The position numbers and the translations under genes are program-made. The notes under the pieces were generated by a model. That model did no database searches. It was given only the letters and a program-made list of their open reading frames with translations, and was not told the DNA's origin. Positions 62,990 to 64,000 of a stretch of DNA of 64,000 bases are shown one piece after another. This DNA is from Limisalsivibrio acetivorans (GTDB lineage: Bacteria > Chrysiogenota > Deferribacteres > Deferribacterales > Geovibrionaceae), in contig NZ_ATWF01000001.1 of assembly GCF_000421105.1 (NCBI RefSeq), positions 1,623,407 to 1,687,406 of the forward strand. The letters run 5' to 3'. How positions within the stretch are numbered: the stretch's first letter is position 1; each line of letters opens with the position of its first letter.

Positions 62990-64000
62990 TCTCCAGCTCT
63001 TCGGCCCTTCCCGTCTCTTTGATAATACCGGCGATTGCATCAGTAAGCTCTTTAACACCGTTTCCGGCAACGCTTGAAACCTTAAAGAGCTTTATTCCCA
63101 GCTCATCCATGTAGGCTTCAAACTCCTCCAGATTTTCGGGGTGGGCGCTGTCTATCTTTGTGGCGGCCACAAGCTTGCGTTTATCTGCGATACCTTTACC
63201 GTAACGGGAGAGTTCGTTCTGTATCGTGTCATACCGCTCCTTCATGGAAACCTCATCCGAGGCATCAACGAAATGGAGCAGGACTCTGGTACGCTCAATG
63301 TGACGAAGGAATCTGGTCCCAAGACCGACACCCTCATGGGCGCCCTCTATCAATCCCGGCATATCCGCAAGCACAAAGGGCTCGCCGTAGTCGCTCTTCA
63401 CAACACCCAGACTCGGGACAAGGGTGGTGAAGGGGTAGTCCGCAACCTTCGGCCTCGCCGCAGAAACTGTGGAGATGAAGGTGGACTTGCCGGCGTTGGG
63501 CATCCCTATAATACCGACATCTGCGATGAGCTTGAGTTCAAGACGAAGCAGCCTTTTTTCACCGTCATTCCCCGGTTCGCACTGCCTCGGTGCTCTATGG
63601 GTGGGGCTCACAAAGGCTGTATTTCCGCGCCCCCCTCGTCCACCTTTGGCAACGATAACCTGCTCACCCTTCTGGGTTACATCGGCAACCAGGTCGTTCG
63701 TTTCAACATCGTAAACAAGGGTCCCTACGGGAACCTTTATTATAAGATCCTCACCGGCTCGGCCGTTCATGTCCTTACCCTTGCCGTGGATCCCTCTTTC
63801 AGCCTGATACTGGGCTCTGTAACTCAGATCAAGGAGGGTATGACGGGAATCGTCACCCTCAAGGACAACGTTTCCGCCCCTTCCACCGTTTCCTCCGTCC
63901 GGGCCCCCTCTGGGCACAAACTTTTCACGGCGGAAGCTCATACATCCGTTCCCCCCTGCACCTGCACGCACATCGATCTTAACACTATCAACAAATTTCA
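62973..64000 (-). CDS. obgE: GTPase ObgE/CgtA (lacks only the first base of its start codon)
   Basis: At least 342 residues of the ribosome-associated GTPase Obg. Reading from the window edge gives (A)TG followed by KFVDSVKIDVRAGAGGNGC, so the start codon is cut by one base. The glycine-rich Obg fold (RREKFVPRGGPDGGNGGRGG) is complete. The G domain has G1 GMPNAGKSTF, DMPGLIEGAHEGVGLG and ATKID. The C-terminal OCT domain is absent or very short. It functions in ribosome assembly and stress. Confidence 0.95.
   Translation of the reverse strand, partial: KFVDSVKIDVRAGAGGNGCMSFRREKFVPRGGPDGGNGGRGGNVVLEGDDSRHTLLDLSYRAQYQAERGIHGKGKDMNGRAGEDLIIKVPVGTLVYDVETNDLVADVTQKGEQVIVAKGGRGGRGNTAFVSPTHRAPRQCEPGNDGEKRLLRLELKLIADVGIIGMPNAGKSTFISTVSAARPKVADYPFTTLVPSLGVVKSDYGEPFVLADMPGLIEGAHEGVGLGTRFLRHIERTRVLLHFVDASDEVSMKERYDTIQNELSRYGKGIADKRKLVAATKIDSAHPENLEEFEAYMDELGIKLFKVSSVAGNGVKELTDAIAGIIKETGRAEELENEESL

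Overview
The window looks like a chromosomal segment of an anaerobic, flagellated Gram-negative bacterium that respires metalloids. ArrA/ArrB arsenate respiration, a nickel CO dehydrogenase with an RcoM-like regulator, P- and L-ring flagellar genes and sigma-54 promoters fit a Deferribacterota-type lineage (Geovibrio/Denitrovibrio/Seleniivibrio-like). That placement is inference from gene content, not a database match.

Layout. 1-3.8 kb: a partial nucleotide-sugar dehydrogenase and a response regulator/hybrid histidine kinase pair (minus strand). 3.98-7.8 kb: thiG, thiH, an MGMT-like protein, a sirtuin and a cyclic-nucleotide-domain protein (plus strand). 7.9-21.4 kb: an AT-rich integrated island at the 3' end of a tRNA-Met gene, bounded by a 138-bp direct repeat with 4 mismatches. 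It carries a P4-type integrase, an AlpA-like regulator, an HUH Rep/relaxase-like protein and a large operon: SNF2/RapA-type helicase, long beta-class type III-like DNA methyltransferase, helicase-nuclease, and a truncated fourth gene resembling DUF6361. This operon is the best candidate in the window for a poorly described defence system. 21.4-23.1 kb: scarred DNA with a second 124-bp repeat pair, an integrase-start-like remnant and decayed frames. 23.2-26.9 kb: two exported DUF1566 proteins, one a 998-residue PKD lipoprotein.

27.5-35.2 kb: a complete arsenate-respiration module. A periplasmic binding protein, a sensor kinase and a sigma-54 activator precede a textbook -24/-12 promoter, then arrA, arrB and a TorD-like chaperone gene. 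The ArrA iron-sulfur motif has Asp59 where the third cysteine is expected. 35.4-38.6 kb: an alkaline-phosphatase-superfamily protein and a PAS/degenerate-GGDEF/EAL protein. 38.8-44.2 kb: a CO oxidation operon read leftward: rcoM-like regulator, cooS, cooC, cooF and an FAD-NAD(P) oxidoreductase. 44.4-46.6 kb: katG.

46.8-60.7 kb: flagellar genes. A 5'-truncated flagellin remnant is followed by a sigma-54-type promoter, a lipoprotein gene, flgF, flgG and flgA; a second sigma-54-like promoter with flgH, flgI and flgJ; then a sigma-28 promoter with flgM, flgN, flgK, a giant flgL (1404 residues), fliW and csrA. This order implies a sigma-54 to sigma-28 cascade, with FlgM and FliW/CsrA as checkpoints. 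60.7-61.8 kb is a non-coding repeat nursery with hairpin copies in both orientations. 61.8-64 kb (minus strand): obgE, a DUF721 gene, def and a small CcmD-like gene.
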